Below are positions 8,414 to 16,907 of a stretch of DNA of 64,000 bases, in pieces. A program made the position numbers and the translations under genes. How positions within the stretch are numbered: the stretch's first letter is position 1; every line of letters begins with the position of its first letter. The notes under the pieces are model-generated. The model had not been told where the DNA came from, ran no database searches, and saw only the letters and a program-made list of their open reading frames with translations. The stretch is from Micromonospora echinospora. Lineage in GTDB: Bacteria > Actinomycetota > Actinomycetes > Mycobacteriales > Micromonosporaceae. Where the stretch lies: contig NZ_JACHJC010000001.1 in assembly GCF_014203425.1 (NCBI RefSeq), forward strand, positions 3,498,001-3,562,000, written 5' to 3'.

Positions 8414-9193
8414 ATGAATATCGTCGTACTCGTCAAGCAGGTGCCTGATTCGGGCGCGGACCGCAGCCTGCGTTCTGACGACAACACCGTCGACCGCGGT
8501 TCGGCGAACAACGTCATCAATGAGATGGACGAGTACGCCATCGAAGAGGCGTTGAAGATCAAGGAGGCGCACGGTGGTGAGGTCACCATCCTGACGATGG
8601 GTCCGGACCGGGCGACCGAGTCGATCCGTAAGGCGCTGTCGATGGGCCCGGACAAGGCCGTGCACGTCGTGGACGACGCCCTGCACGGTTCCTGCGCGGT
8701 GGCCACCTCCAAGGTCCTCGCCGCTGCCCTCGGGCAGCTCAACGCCGACCTGGTCCTGTGCGGCGCCGAGTCGACCGACGGCCGGGTGCAGGTGATGCCG
8801 CACATGATCGCCGAGCGGCTCGGTGTGGCCGCCCTGACCGGCGCGCGGAAGCTCACCGTCGACGGGTCGACCCTGACCGCCGAGCGGCAGACCGAGGAGG
8901 GCTACGAGGTGGTCACCGCCTCGACCCCGGCCGTGGTGTCGGTCTGGGACACCATCAACGAGCCGCGGTATCCGTCGTTCAAGGGCATCATGGCCGCGAA
9001 GAAGAAGCCGGTGCAGACGCTCGCCCTGGGCGACCTGGGCGTGGCCCCGACCGAGGTGGGCTTCGACGGCGCCACCAGCGCCGTGGTCGAGCACTCCAAG
9101 CGCCCGCCGCGCTCCGGCGGCGAGAAGATCACCGACGAGGGCGACGGCGGCGTGAAGCTGGTCGAGTTCCTCGCTGCCGAGAAGTTCGTGTGA
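8414..9193 (+). CDS. etfB: Electron transfer flavoprotein, beta subunit
   Basis: A 259-residue EtfB. It shows the N-terminal MNIVVLVKQVPD strand, the NxxDEYAIEEALxIKE helix, and the central GAESTDGxxxQVMPHMIAE region that binds AMP and contacts the dehydrogenase. With EtfA, encoded 12 bases downstream, it carries electrons from the acyl-CoA dehydrogenases of this operon to the membrane quinone pool through ETF-quinone oxidoreductase. ATG 8414 is chosen over an upstream in-frame ATG (8375) because the family begins at this MNIVV strand. Placement right after three dehydrogenase genes suggests dedicated co-expression. Confidence 0.95.
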   Translation: MNIVVLVKQVPDSGADRSLRSDDNTVDRGSANNVINEMDEYAIEEALKIKEAHGGEVTILTMGPDRATESIRKALSMGPDKAVHVVDDALHGSCAVATSKVLAAALGQLNADLVLCGAESTDGRVQVMPHMIAERLGVAALTGARKLTVDGSTLTAERQTEEGYEVVTASTPAVVSVWDTINEPRYPSFKGIMAAKKKPVQTLALGDLGVAPTEVGFDGATSAVVEHSKRPPRSGGEKITDEGDGGVKLVEFLAAEKFV

Positions 9194-9205
9194 GGGGACT
9201 GGGAC

Positions 9206-10165
9206 ATGTCTGAGGTTCTCGTCGTCGTCGAAGCCACCAAGGAATTCGGCGTCAAGAAGGTCACCCTCGAGATGCTCACCCTCGCCCGCGAGCTGGGCAG
9301 CCCGAGCGCCGTCGTGCTCGGTGGCGTCGGCGCGGCCGACGCGTTGAGCGCGAAGCTGGGTGAGTACGGGGCGGGGAAGATCTACGCCGCGGAGGGTGAG
9401 GAGATCGACGGCTACCTGGTCGCCCCCAAGGCGACTGTGGTCGCCGAGCTGGTCGCGCGGGTGCAGCCTGCGGCGGTGCTGCTCGCCTCGTCGCAGGAGG
9501 GCAAGGAGATCGCCGCGCGGCTGGCGGTGAAGCTGGACAACGGGATCCTGACCGACGTGGTCGCCCTGGCTGCGGACGGCACCGCCACGCAGGTGGCGTT
9601 TGCTGGTTCCACGATCGTCAAGGCGAAGGTCACCAAGGGTTTGCCGTTGGTGACCGTCCGGCCGAACTCGCTCGCCCCGGTCCCGGCCGCGGCCACCCCG
9701 GCGGTCGAGCAGTTGACCGTAGCGGTCACCGACGCGGACAAGCTGGCGAAGGTCGTGGAGCGGGTCGCGGAGCAGAAGGGCTCCCGTCCGGAGCTGACCG
9801 AGGCGTCGGTGGTTGTCTCCGGTGGGCGGGGTGTCGGTAACGCCGACAATTTCAAGCTGGTCGAGGAGATCGCCGACCTGCTCGGCGGCGCGGTCGGCGC
9901 GTCCCGCGCGGCGGTCGACTCCGGCTACTACCCGCACCAGTTCCAGGTCGGCCAGACCGGCAAGACCGTCTCCCCGCAGCTGTATGTCGCGCTGGGTATC
10001 TCCGGCGCGATCCAGCACCGGGCCGGTATGCAAACCTCGAAGACCATCGTCGCGGTCAACAAGGACGCCGAAGCGCCGATCTTCGAACTCGCCGACTACG
10101 GCGTGGTCGGCGACCTGTTCAAGGTCGTCCCACAGGCCGCCGAGGAGATCCGCAAGCGCAAGTGA
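9206..10165 (+). CDS. etfA: Electron transfer flavoprotein, alpha subunit
   Basis: A 319-residue EtfA of normal length. The C-terminal FAD-binding domain is clear: [12 protein letters not shown] near residue 205, then [20 protein letters not shown] and [12 protein letters not shown], ending with the [18 protein letters not shown] segment. It forms the FAD-binding half of the ETF heterodimer with the EtfB encoded immediately upstream. It is the last gene of the acyl-CoA operon on this strand; a 39-base gap follows before an unrelated hydrolase. Confidence 0.96.
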   Translation: MSEVLVVVEATKEFGVKKVTLEMLTLARELGSPSAVVLGGVGAADALSAKLGEYGAGKIYAAEGEEIDGYLVAPKATVVAELVARVQPAAVLLASSQEGKEIAARLAVKLDNGILTDVVALAADGTATQVAFAGSTIVKAKVTKGLPLVTVRPNSLAPVPAAATPAVEQLTVAVTDADKLAKVVERVAEQKGSRPELTEASVVVSGGRGVGNADNFKLVEEIADLLGGAVGASRAAVDSGYYPHQFQVGQTGKTVSPQLYVALGISGAIQHRAGMQTSKTIVAVNKDAEAPIFELADYGVVGDLFKVVPQAAEEIRKRK

Positions 10166-10204
10166 CACAGTCGTGTCGGTCATGCTCTGGATGGAGGACG
10201 GCGG

Positions 10205-11257
10205 ATGGGGGGTGCAGCAGCGATGCGGGTCGAGCCCGATGATGTGACGGCGGACTGGACGCGTCCGGGCGTGTTCGAGGTGGCCACCGGGGTGTATCGC
10301 ATTCCGCTGCCGTTGCCGCAGGACGGTCTGCGATCGGTGAACGTGTACGCCCTGGCGGGTGACGACGGCCTCGTGCTGGTCGACTCGGGCTGGGCCATCA
10401 CGGCGGCCCGACAGACATTGGATGCGGCCCTGGCTGCCCTGGGCGCGGGCCTCGCAGATGTACGTCGGTTTCTCGTGACGCACGTGCACCGCGACCACTA
10501 CGCGATGGCGGTCGCCGTACGGCGTGAGTTCGGCACGGCAGTGAGCCTCGGCGAGGGCGAGGAACCCGCCATCCGCGAGCTGTCGGCCCCCGATCGTCGA
10601 CCGATGTCCGAACACTGGCAGGCGCTGACGCGATGCGGTGCGGGCGAGATCGTCGACGCGCTGCGCGCGCGGGCCGAGTCGGCGCCGCATGATCCGACGG
10701 ACTGGGCGGCGCCGGACGACTGGTTGACCGGGGGGACCGATGTCGTCCTACCGACCAGGACCCTGCGGGTGGTGGCGACCCCTGGACACACCCGTGGGCA
10801 TGTCGTCTTCATCGATCGCGACGCGCAGCTGATGTTCACCGGTGACCACGTTCTTCCCCACATCACACCGTCCATCGGCTTCGAGGCGGTGGCCGCCGCG
10901 CTGCCACTCGGGGACTACCTGGATTCGTTGCGGTTGGTCCGGTCTCTGCCCGACCAGCGGCTGCTGCCGGCGCACGGCCCGGTCGGCCCGAGTGTCCACG
11001 CGCGCGTCGACGAACTCCTGCACCACCACGCGAAGCGACTCGACCAGGCGTGCGGGGTCGTGCGGGACGCGATGACGGCTTACGAGACGGCAAGTCAACT
11101 GACCTGGACCAGGCGTGAGCATGCCTTCGCCGACCTGGACCTGTTCAACCAGATGCTCGCCGTCACCGAGACGGCCGCCCACCTCGATCTGCTCGTGGCG
11201 CAGGGGCGGCTGAAGGCTGCCGACGTCGATGGAGTGCGCCGCTACGCCCCGGCGTGA
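10205..11257 (+). CDS. Metallo-beta-lactamase-fold hydrolase
   Basis: A 350-residue MBL-fold protein. The metal motif THVHRDHY (HxHxDH type) lies near residue 97, a second ligand region TPGHTRGH near residue 196, then FTGDHVL, and a C-terminal HGPV. It has an extra helical domain of about 100 residues after the MBL fold. The overall layout (beta-lactamase-type thioesterase/glyoxalase II-like) fits a thioester or phosphodiester hydrolase. GGAGG seven bases upstream supports the ATG at 10205. Its position after etfA could be read as part of the acyl-CoA operon, but that link is only positional. Confidence 0.82.
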   Translation: MGGAAAMRVEPDDVTADWTRPGVFEVATGVYRIPLPLPQDGLRSVNVYALAGDDGLVLVDSGWAITAARQTLDAALAALGAGLADVRRFLVTHVHRDHYAMAVAVRREFGTAVSLGEGEEPAIRELSAPDRRPMSEHWQALTRCGAGEIVDALRARAESAPHDPTDWAAPDDWLTGGTDVVLPTRTLRVVATPGHTRGHVVFIDRDAQLMFTGDHVLPHITPSIGFEAVAAALPLGDYLDSLRLVRSLPDQRLLPAHGPVGPSVHARVDELLHHHAKRLDQACGVVRDAMTAYETASQLTWTRREHAFADLDLFNQMLAVTETAAHLDLLVAQGRLKAADVDGVRRYAPA

Positions 11258-11353
11258 CCGCGCGGCATCTTCCGGTTGAAGCCGGCCGACGAAGCCTCGA
11301 GGCTCTCGCCGGGCTCCGCAGGACCTCCCGCCTGGCCGTCCCCCTGCATGGGG

Positions 11354-12163
11354 TCAGGCGTCTCGGGCGCGGAGCAGCCAGGCGCTCGCCGCCAGCGCAG
11401 CGACGCTGTAGCCGCAGACCAGCCACAGCGTGGGCCAGGCACCCAGGCTGCCGAGCGTGTGAGAGCCGGCGTCGGAGGTCTGGACCAGTTTCTGGAGGGC
11501 TGCGACCGGGGAGGCCCCGGCGACCCACCGTTGCCAGTCACCGAGCAGAGGGCCGATCAGTGTCGGCAGAAGCAGGAAGCCGATCACGGCGGCGACGGCT
11601 GCGGCGGAGTGGCGCAGCACGGTGCCCAGTGCCACACCGAGCACGGCGACCGCGGCATAGCTGAGGGCCAAGCCGACCAGGGCCGGCATGGGCTTGCCCG
11701 GCAGGTAGCCCTGTCCGGACAGCATCACGGTTGCGGCCTGGTAGGCGCACAGCGCGGCGGTGAAGGCCACGACGAACACGAGCGCGGCGACCACCAGGGC
11801 CTTGGCGGCCAGTACGGTCAGTCGTCGGGGGCAGGCGGCGAAGGTGGCCCGGATGGTGCCGCTGCCGTACTCGCCGCAGACCACCAGGACGCCGAGGGCG
11901 CCGGCGGCGATCTGGCCGGGCACCAAGTTGCCGAGACTGCCGCCGAGGATGGTGTCGTCCGGCTGCAGGCTTGCGGTGGCGGCGACGAGCACGGCGATCC
12001 CGACGGTGGCCACCGCCACGGCGGCCAGCGTCCCCATCGTGGACCGCACCGTCCGGATCTTGGTCCATTCGGCGGCGAGAGCTTGTCGCAGTCCCGCCCG
12101 AGGGGTGCCGTCATCGGAACGGGGCCGGCCCGTCGTCGTGGTCTCGGTGCCTGTGTGGGCCAT
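11354..12163 (-). CDS. ABC transporter permease (ABC-2 type)
   Basis: A 269-residue membrane protein. A cytoplasmic N-terminus ends in the EWTKIRTVRST motif common to ABC-2 permeases of antibiotic-export systems, and about six hydrophobic segments follow. It starts four bases after the stop of the ATP-binding protein, so the two are co-translated and should form one exporter. Substrate is not evident. Regulation is probably by the two-component system transcribed ahead of it on the same strand. Confidence 0.85.
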   Translation of the reverse strand: MAHTGTETTTTGRPRSDDGTPRAGLRQALAAEWTKIRTVRSTMGTLAAVAVATVGIAVLVAATASLQPDDTILGGSLGNLVPGQIAAGALGVLVVCGEYGSGTIRATFAACPRRLTVLAAKALVVAALVFVVAFTAALCAYQAATVMLSGQGYLPGKPMPALVGLALSYAAVAVLGVALGTVLRHSAAAVAAVIGFLLLPTLIGPLLGDWQRWVAGASPVAALQKLVQTSDAGSHTLGSLGAWPTLWLVCGYSVAALAASAWLLRARDA

Positions 12164-12167
12164 GTGG

Positions 12168-13115
12168 TCACTCCTGGTTTCCGGGCGCCGGCAGGCCGGC
12201 GGAGGTGATCCCGGTGCCGCCGCGGTATTCGACGCTGACGCCGGTCATGCGGGTGTAGACGTCTTCGAGGGAGTCGAGGCGGGCGGTCAGCTCGTGCAGC
12301 GGGACGTGGTGGGCGTTGGCGATGTCGCCGATCATGGCGGTGTCGATGCCGCTGATCCGCAACGCGCCGTCGGGGTCGAGGCGCACCTGCGCGCCGCTTT
12401 CCTGCAGGACGGCGGTGAGCCTGTCCGGTTGCGGGGACCGCACCAGAGTGAACGGGTACGAATTCCGCTCGATGAACTGGCGCATGCCGATGTCGGCGAT
12501 GAGCCGGCCCTGGCCGATGACGATGAGGTGGTCGGCGGTCAGTTCCATCTCGCTCATGAGATGGCTGGACAGGAACACGGTGCGGCCCTGTGCCGCCAGG
12601 CTCTTGAGCAGGCCGCGGATCCAGCGGATGCCGTCGGTGTCCAGTCCGTTGACGGGTTCGTCGAGGATCAGCACGCCGGGGTCACCGAGCAGCGCGGCAG
12701 CGATGCCCAGGCGTTGCGACATGCCCAGGGAGAAGCCTTTGGCCCGTCTGCCGGCGACGGCGGCCAGGCCGACCAGGTCGAGAACCTCGGCGATCCGACG
12801 CCGGTCGATGCCGTTGCTCTGGGCCAGGTACAGCAGGTGGTGGTAGGCGGTGCGCCCGCCGTGCACCGCCCTCGCCTCCAGCAGCGATCCCGCCTCGCGC
12901 AGCGGTGCCGCCAGCAGGCGGTAGGGGCGTCCGTTGACGCTCGCCTGACCCCCGGTAGGCGCGTCAAGGCCCAGGATCAGGCGCATGGTGGTGGACTTCC
13001 CGGCACCGTTGGGTCCGAGGAACCCGGTGATCCGGCCGGGCCGGACCTGGAAGGACAGCCCGTCGACGGCGAGTTTGTCGCCGTAGCGTTTGGTCAGGTC
13101 CCGAACTTCGATCAT
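12168..13115 (-). CDS. ABC transporter ATP-binding protein (BcrA/DrrA type)
   Basis: A 315-residue ATPase. It has Walker A GPNGAGKST near residue 37, a degenerate signature LGMSQRLGIA, Walker B VLILDEPVNGLD, and an H-loop in SSHLMSE. The C-terminal extension of about 90 residues is typical of BcrA/DrrA exporters. I start it at the ATG at 13115, where the family sequence MIEVRDLTKRYG begins; a further in-frame start 36 bases upstream cannot be excluded, and neither has a good ribosome site. It forms an exporter with the adjacent permease, in the pattern of bacitracin- or lantibiotic-response systems. Confidence 0.88.
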   Translation of the reverse strand: MIEVRDLTKRYGDKLAVDGLSFQVRPGRITGFLGPNGAGKSTTMRLILGLDAPTGGQASVNGRPYRLLAAPLREAGSLLEARAVHGGRTAYHHLLYLAQSNGIDRRRIAEVLDLVGLAAVAGRRAKGFSLGMSQRLGIAAALLGDPGVLILDEPVNGLDTDGIRWIRGLLKSLAAQGRTVFLSSHLMSEMELTADHLIVIGQGRLIADIGMRQFIERNSYPFTLVRSPQPDRLTAVLQESGAQVRLDPDGALRISGIDTAMIGDIANAHHVPLHELTARLDSLEDVYTRMTGVSVEYRGGTGITSAGLPAPGNQE

Positions 13116-13208
13116 GGAGGGGACGGTACGCAGAGCCGGTGCCGCGGCCATCCGCCCGCGGGAGGCGAGCGATACATCGCCGGGAGTAGCGCCGGCCGGC
13201 CGGGCTGC

Positions 13209-13880
13209 TCAGGTCGTGGCGTCGCCGATCCGGGCCAGACCGGTCTCGTAGGCGAGCACCACCAGTTGCGCCCGATCGTGGACATCCAACTTGGTCATCG
13301 CCCGGCTGATGTGGGTCTTCGCGGTCAGCGGGCTCATCAGCAGCCGGGCGCCGATCTCGTCGTTGGACAACCCTGCCGCGACCAGGGCTACGACCTCGCG
13401 TTCCCGGTCGGTGAGCACGTCGAGCCGTTCGACCCCGACCCGCCGGCCCCGCAGCCGGGAGAACTCGTCGATCACCTTCCGGGTGACCGCCGGGGCGAGC
13501 AGGCTGTGCCCGGCCGCCACGACGCGGATCGCCGCACACAACTCGTCGGGTTCGACATCTTTGAGCAGAAAGCCGCTGGCGCCCAGGCGCAGCGCCTCGA
13601 ACACGTACTCGTCGATCTCGAAGGTGGTCAACACCAGCACCCGCACCCGGTCGAGGTGGGGATCGGCGACGAGCCGCCGGGTCGCCTGCAGCCCGTCGAG
13701 GACGGGCATGCGGATGTCCATCAGCACGATGTCGGGTCGGGTCCGTCGCGCGCAGGCTACCGCTTCCTGCCCGTCGGCGGCCTCGCCCACCACCACCAGG
13801 TCGTCGGTGAGGTCGAGCAGCGCCCGGAACCCGGCCCGCACGATCGTCTGGTCGTCGGCGAGGACCACCCGCACCGTCAC
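13209..13880 (-). CDS. Response regulator, NarL/LuxR family
   Basis: A 223-residue response regulator. The receiver domain has acidic residues in VLADDQ, the phospho-acceptor Asp in DIVLMDIRMP (about residue 54), and LLKD for the conserved Lys. A LuxR-type helix-turn-helix follows (LTDREREVVALVAAGLSNDEIG, about residues 150-171). The GTG at 13880 overlaps the stop of the kinase gene by four bases (GTGA), which decides this start over a longer frame. It likely controls the ABC exporter genes immediately downstream. Confidence 0.9.
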   Translation of the reverse strand: MTVRVVLADDQTIVRAGFRALLDLTDDLVVVGEAADGQEAVACARRTRPDIVLMDIRMPVLDGLQATRRLVADPHLDRVRVLVLTTFEIDEYVFEALRLGASGFLLKDVEPDELCAAIRVVAAGHSLLAPAVTRKVIDEFSRLRGRRVGVERLDVLTDREREVVALVAAGLSNDEIGARLLMSPLTAKTHISRAMTKLDVHDRAQLVVLAYETGLARIGDATT

Positions 13881-15037
13881 GGCGGGCCCCCGGCGACCGG
13901 CAGGACGGCGTGCACCCGGAAACCGCCGCCGGGCACCGGTCCCCACTGGACCCGGCCGCCGATCGCCGCGGCGCGTTCGGCCATCCCGGTCAGACCGTAC
14001 CCGCCCGGGCCCGCCGACCCGGATGAGTCACCCACCAGCAGGCGACGACGGTGGTCGCCGATGCCCGCCCCGTCGTCGGTGACCTCCACCACCACCGCGT
14101 CGCCGCCGCACGTCACCGACACCGCCGCCGCGTCGGCGTCCGCGTGCCGGATCACGTTCGTCAGGGCCTCCTGCACAATCCGGTACGCCGCCAGCTCCAC
14201 CACAGCCGGCAGCTCCCGCCCACCGGTGTCCCGGTGCAGCGAGACGCTCAGCCCAGCGCCGTTGGTCCGAGCCACGAGCTCATCGAGCTGACCGAGGCGC
14301 GGGGCGGGATCGATCGAGTCACCGGGCGCCGCGTCGCGCAGCAGCGCCACCGTGGCCCGCAGCTCCCGCAGGGCGTCCCGGCTGGACGCCCGCGCGGAAG
14401 CCAACGCCGCGCGCGCCGCGTCCGGACGCCGGTCGAAGGCGGCCACTGCTACTCCCGTCTGCACGTTCACCGCCGCTATGGTGTGCGCGACCACGTCGTG
14501 GAACTCCCGCGCCAACCGCAACCGCTCCTGCTGCACTCGCCGGTGGGCCTCCCGTTCCCGGTCGGCTGCGGCCCGCGCCTCCCGCACGGCGAACTCGGCC
14601 AGTAGCTCCCGGCGCCCCCGCACCACCTCGCCGAGCAGCAACGCGACTGCCGGCCACAGCATGTCTGCGACCGGAGCGCTGGACCGCCCGCCGGCCACCC
14701 AACCGAGCCCGGCCGACCACACCACCGCCACCAGGCCGATGAGCACGGTGCGGCGCCGAGCACTCTGCACCGCCACCGTGTACAGCGCCACCATCGACGG
14801 CAGGTTCAGCAGCTCCCCGCGGTGGCCCAACGCGTACCAGGATGTCAACGCCGCCATGCAGACCACGGCCACCACCACCGGCCGGCGGCGGCGCGCCAGC
14901 ACCGCCACGACCGACACCACGAGCAGCAGGTAGGTCAACCCATCCGCCTGGCGGGTGCCCGGCTGGTTCCACCACGCATCCATCCCCGTCAAGGCGGCGA
15001 CCACCGCGGCGACCGCCACATCCACCGGCGACCGCAT
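13877..15037 (-). CDS. Sensor histidine kinase, HisKA_3 (NarL-type) family
   Basis: A 386-residue kinase with about five N-terminal membrane helices and no large extracellular domain. A HisKA_3 dimerisation domain carries the phospho-accepting His in REFHDVVAHT (near residue 195), and a HATPase_c domain ends with DDGAGIG and GLTGMAERAAAIGG. This intramembrane-sensing layout is common in kinases that monitor cell-envelope stress and control a neighbouring exporter. The ATG at 15037 is chosen because the protein sequence before it is not membrane-like; GTG codons at 15058/15061 are alternatives. Confidence 0.87.
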   Translation of the reverse strand: MRSPVDVAVAAVVAALTGMDAWWNQPGTRQADGLTYLLLVVSVVAVLARRRRPVVVAVVCMAALTSWYALGHRGELLNLPSMVALYTVAVQSARRRTVLIGLVAVVWSAGLGWVAGGRSSAPVADMLWPAVALLLGEVVRGRRELLAEFAVREARAAADREREAHRRVQQERLRLAREFHDVVAHTIAAVNVQTGVAVAAFDRRPDAARAALASARASSRDALRELRATVALLRDAAPGDSIDPAPRLGQLDELVARTNGAGLSVSLHRDTGGRELPAVVELAAYRIVQEALTNVIRHADADAAAVSVTCGGDAVVVEVTDDGAGIGDHRRRLLVGDSSGSAGPGGYGLTGMAERAAAIGGRVQWGPVPGGGFRVHAVLPVAGGPP

Positions 15038-15297
15038 CCCACCACCGGGGATCCTCACCACTCCACGGTACGGTCCACCGCAGCACCCCACGTACAACCA
15101 CCGGAGTACGCAGACCCGGCGGACATCACGTGCCGCGTGTGCGCCCTGCCAGAAGTCTTGGAAACTCGCCCGGTACCAGGGGACCCGAGACGATCTCCGT
15201 CGAGCTGTTTTCGGCGAATTCCCTGCACCCGCGCAGGGTTTCCGCCCTACTGGTGGCAGCGCCAATCAGCCAGTGCCGACCAGGGAGGGGCTCGATC
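15038..15297. promoter_or_regulatory. Divergent intergenic region (kinase operon / NmrA-like gene)
   Basis: This 260-base stretch lies between two divergently read genes and must hold both promoters. No strong inverted repeat or recognisable operator was found, and the 25-base motif of the downstream catabolic island is absent. A ribosome site (GGGAGGGG) lies at its right end in front of the ATG at 15298. Confidence 0.4.
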
Positions 15298-16050
15298 ATG
15301 AAGGTCGTCGTCATCGGTGGCAGTGGGCTCATCGGCTCCAAGCTTGTGAAGATCCTCGATGCCCAGGGTCACGAGGCGGTGGCGGCGTCGCCGAAGACCG
15401 GCGTGAACACGCTGACCGGCGAAGGAGTGGTGGAGGCCCTGGCCGGTGCCGGCGCCGTCGTCGACGTGTCGAACTCGCCGTCGCTGGAGGGCAGCGCCGC
15501 GTTGGAGTTCTTCGAGACCTCCACGCGGAACCTCCTCGCCGCCGCCGCGGACGCCGGGGTGGGTCACTACGTGGCGCTGTCCGTCGTGGGCTCCGAACGA
15601 CTTCCGGACAGCGGATACATGCGGGCGAAGGTCGCCCAGGAGAAGCTCATCACGGCGTCCGGGCTCCCGTACTCGCTGGTGCACGCCACCCAGTTCTTCG
15701 AGTTCGTACAAGGGATCATCGACGCCGCCACGGACGGCGACACCGTGCACCTCGCGCCGGTGCTCATCCAGCCGATGGCAGCGGACGACGTCGCCGCCGC
15801 GGTGGCCGAGGTCGTGGTCGGCGCGCCGACGTACGCCGTGGTCGAGGTCGGTGGCCCGGAGCAGTTCCGCCTCGACGAACTGGGATCCGTCCTCGAGGCG
15901 CAGCGGGATCCTCGTTCGGTGGCGGGTGACTCCGACGCCCGGTATTTCGGTGCCGCGGTGGCTGAACGCTCGCTGGTTCCCGCCGACGGCGCCCGCATCG
16001 CCGGTACGCGACTGGACGAGTGGCGAACGCGGGCGAGCCACGTTCAGTAA
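15298..16050 (+). CDS. NAD(P)-binding NmrA/atypical SDR protein
   Basis: A 250-residue Rossmann protein. It has the N-terminal VVIGGSGLIGSKL dinucleotide loop and the ALSVVGSERLPDSGYMRAKVAQE strand, in which the Tyr/Lys pair of atypical SDRs is partly kept. The protein resembles the NAD(P)H-binding NmrA-like proteins common in actinobacteria, which act as redox sensors or small-molecule reductases. A GGGAGGGG ribosome site precedes the ATG. It is read divergently from the kinase operon across a 260-base gap and stands alone; no pathway link is visible. Confidence 0.82.
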   Translation: MKVVVIGGSGLIGSKLVKILDAQGHEAVAASPKTGVNTLTGEGVVEALAGAGAVVDVSNSPSLEGSAALEFFETSTRNLLAAAADAGVGHYVALSVVGSERLPDSGYMRAKVAQEKLITASGLPYSLVHATQFFEFVQGIIDAATDGDTVHLAPVLIQPMAADDVAAAVAEVVVGAPTYAVVEVGGPEQFRLDELGSVLEAQRDPRSVAGDSDARYFGAAVAERSLVPADGARIAGTRLDEWRTRASHVQ

Positions 16051-16161
16051 ACCGGGGCGAGGGCTCCGGCCAGAACGTTGCGCGACACCCGTCCGGCCCA
16101 GACACCGATACGCGATGCCGCCGTCATCCGACGGATCGAGGCTCGTACCGGCCGACAAGCA

Positions 16162-16851
16162 CTACGTGAGACGCACCCCTTTGGACGTGAGGTATTCGAT
16201 GAGCCCTTCGGCCGAGCTGACCAGATGGTCGGTCATCATGTGCTCGACCCGCTCGCCGTCGCCGGCCCGCATCGCCGCGAGTATTCCCTCGTGGTCGGCG
16301 TTGGAGCGCTTCCTCCACTGCGGCACCTCGAGCAGGTAGTCGCGCGGCACGTTCAGCGACACCACCCTGATCGCGGCCATCAGCTTGCGGGAGCCGGAGA
16401 GCTTGTTGATGTGCCGGTGGAACTGCCAGTTGAGGTCGGCGAGGTTGGTGCGTTCGGAGTTCTCGTGGTAGCTCTCCATGCGCCGGTGCAGGTCTTCGAG
16501 GACCGCGTAGTCCGCTTCGGTGGCGAACTCGATCGCTCGCCGCGCGGCGAGCCCGTTGAGCATGCCCTCGATGAGGAACGAGTCGCGCAGGTCGGCTTTG
16601 TTCAGCGGCGCGACGACGGTGTGGCGGCCGCCGTCGAGTTCGAGCAGGCCGTCGTAGACCAGCTCGCGCAGGGCGTCACGCACGGGCATCCGGCTCGTGC
16701 CGAAGTGCTCGCACAGCTCCTGTTGCGACAGTCGTGTGCCGGGCAGCAGTCGACCGAAGAAGATGTCCTGCCGGAGGGCGGCCGCGATCTGGGTGCCCAA
16801 CGGATCTCGCTGGATCACCGGTCGGGCGCTGGCGCTGCTGTCGATGCCCAC
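16162..16851 (-). CDS. GntR-family regulator, FadR/FCD subfamily (paralogue 1)
   Basis: A 229-residue regulator. A GntR winged-helix domain covers residues 15-85 (LPGTRLSQQELCEHFGTSRMPVRDALREL), followed by an all-helical FCD ligand domain whose Asp/His set (NWQFHRHI, NADHEGI, MTDHL) can bind a metal. The FCD ligand is usually an acid or acyl-CoA. A close paralogue is encoded at 40939-41607, and the two bracket the catabolic island. A partial match to the island's shared operator-like motif lies 34 bases upstream of its start, consistent with autoregulation. Its effector is probably a pathway substrate or CoA ester; this is inference. Confidence 0.9.
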   Translation of the reverse strand: MGIDSSASARPVIQRDPLGTQIAAALRQDIFFGRLLPGTRLSQQELCEHFGTSRMPVRDALRELVYDGLLELDGGRHTVVAPLNKADLRDSFLIEGMLNGLAARRAIEFATEADYAVLEDLHRRMESYHENSERTNLADLNWQFHRHINKLSGSRKLMAAIRVVSLNVPRDYLLEVPQWRKRSNADHEGILAAMRAGDGERVEHMMTDHLVSSAEGLIEYLTSKGVRLT

Positions 16852-16884
16852 CTGTCCGCCTCTCTCACGTGGTGAACCTGTGCA

Positions 16885-16901
16885 CGGTATCCGGTGCCGG
16901 G
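16885..16901 (+). promoter_or_regulatory. Operator-like motif, partial copy (site E)
   Basis: The sequence CGGTATCCGGTGCCGGG matches the left half of the 25-base motif seen at 18043, 28332, 38617 and 41690 (9 of the first 10 positions relative to the 18043 copy). It lies between the GntR gene (-) and the 3' end of the oxidoreductase gene, upstream of the GntR start. It is the weakest of the five copies. Confidence 0.35.
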
Positions 16902-16907
16902 GGAGAT

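Noticed and set aside
1..10165. KstR2-type operator for the first operon
   Set aside because: The operon starts before the window and no convincing palindrome was found in its small internal gaps.
11258..11353. Intrinsic terminator in the convergent gap
   Set aside because: Only a loop-less palindrome (GCCTCGAGGC) was seen; no stable stem with a proper loop or T-run.
11760..14291. 843-codon plus-strand frame opposite the ABC/two-component genes
   Set aside because: Antisense to four recognised genes with conserved catalytic motifs; no motif of its own.
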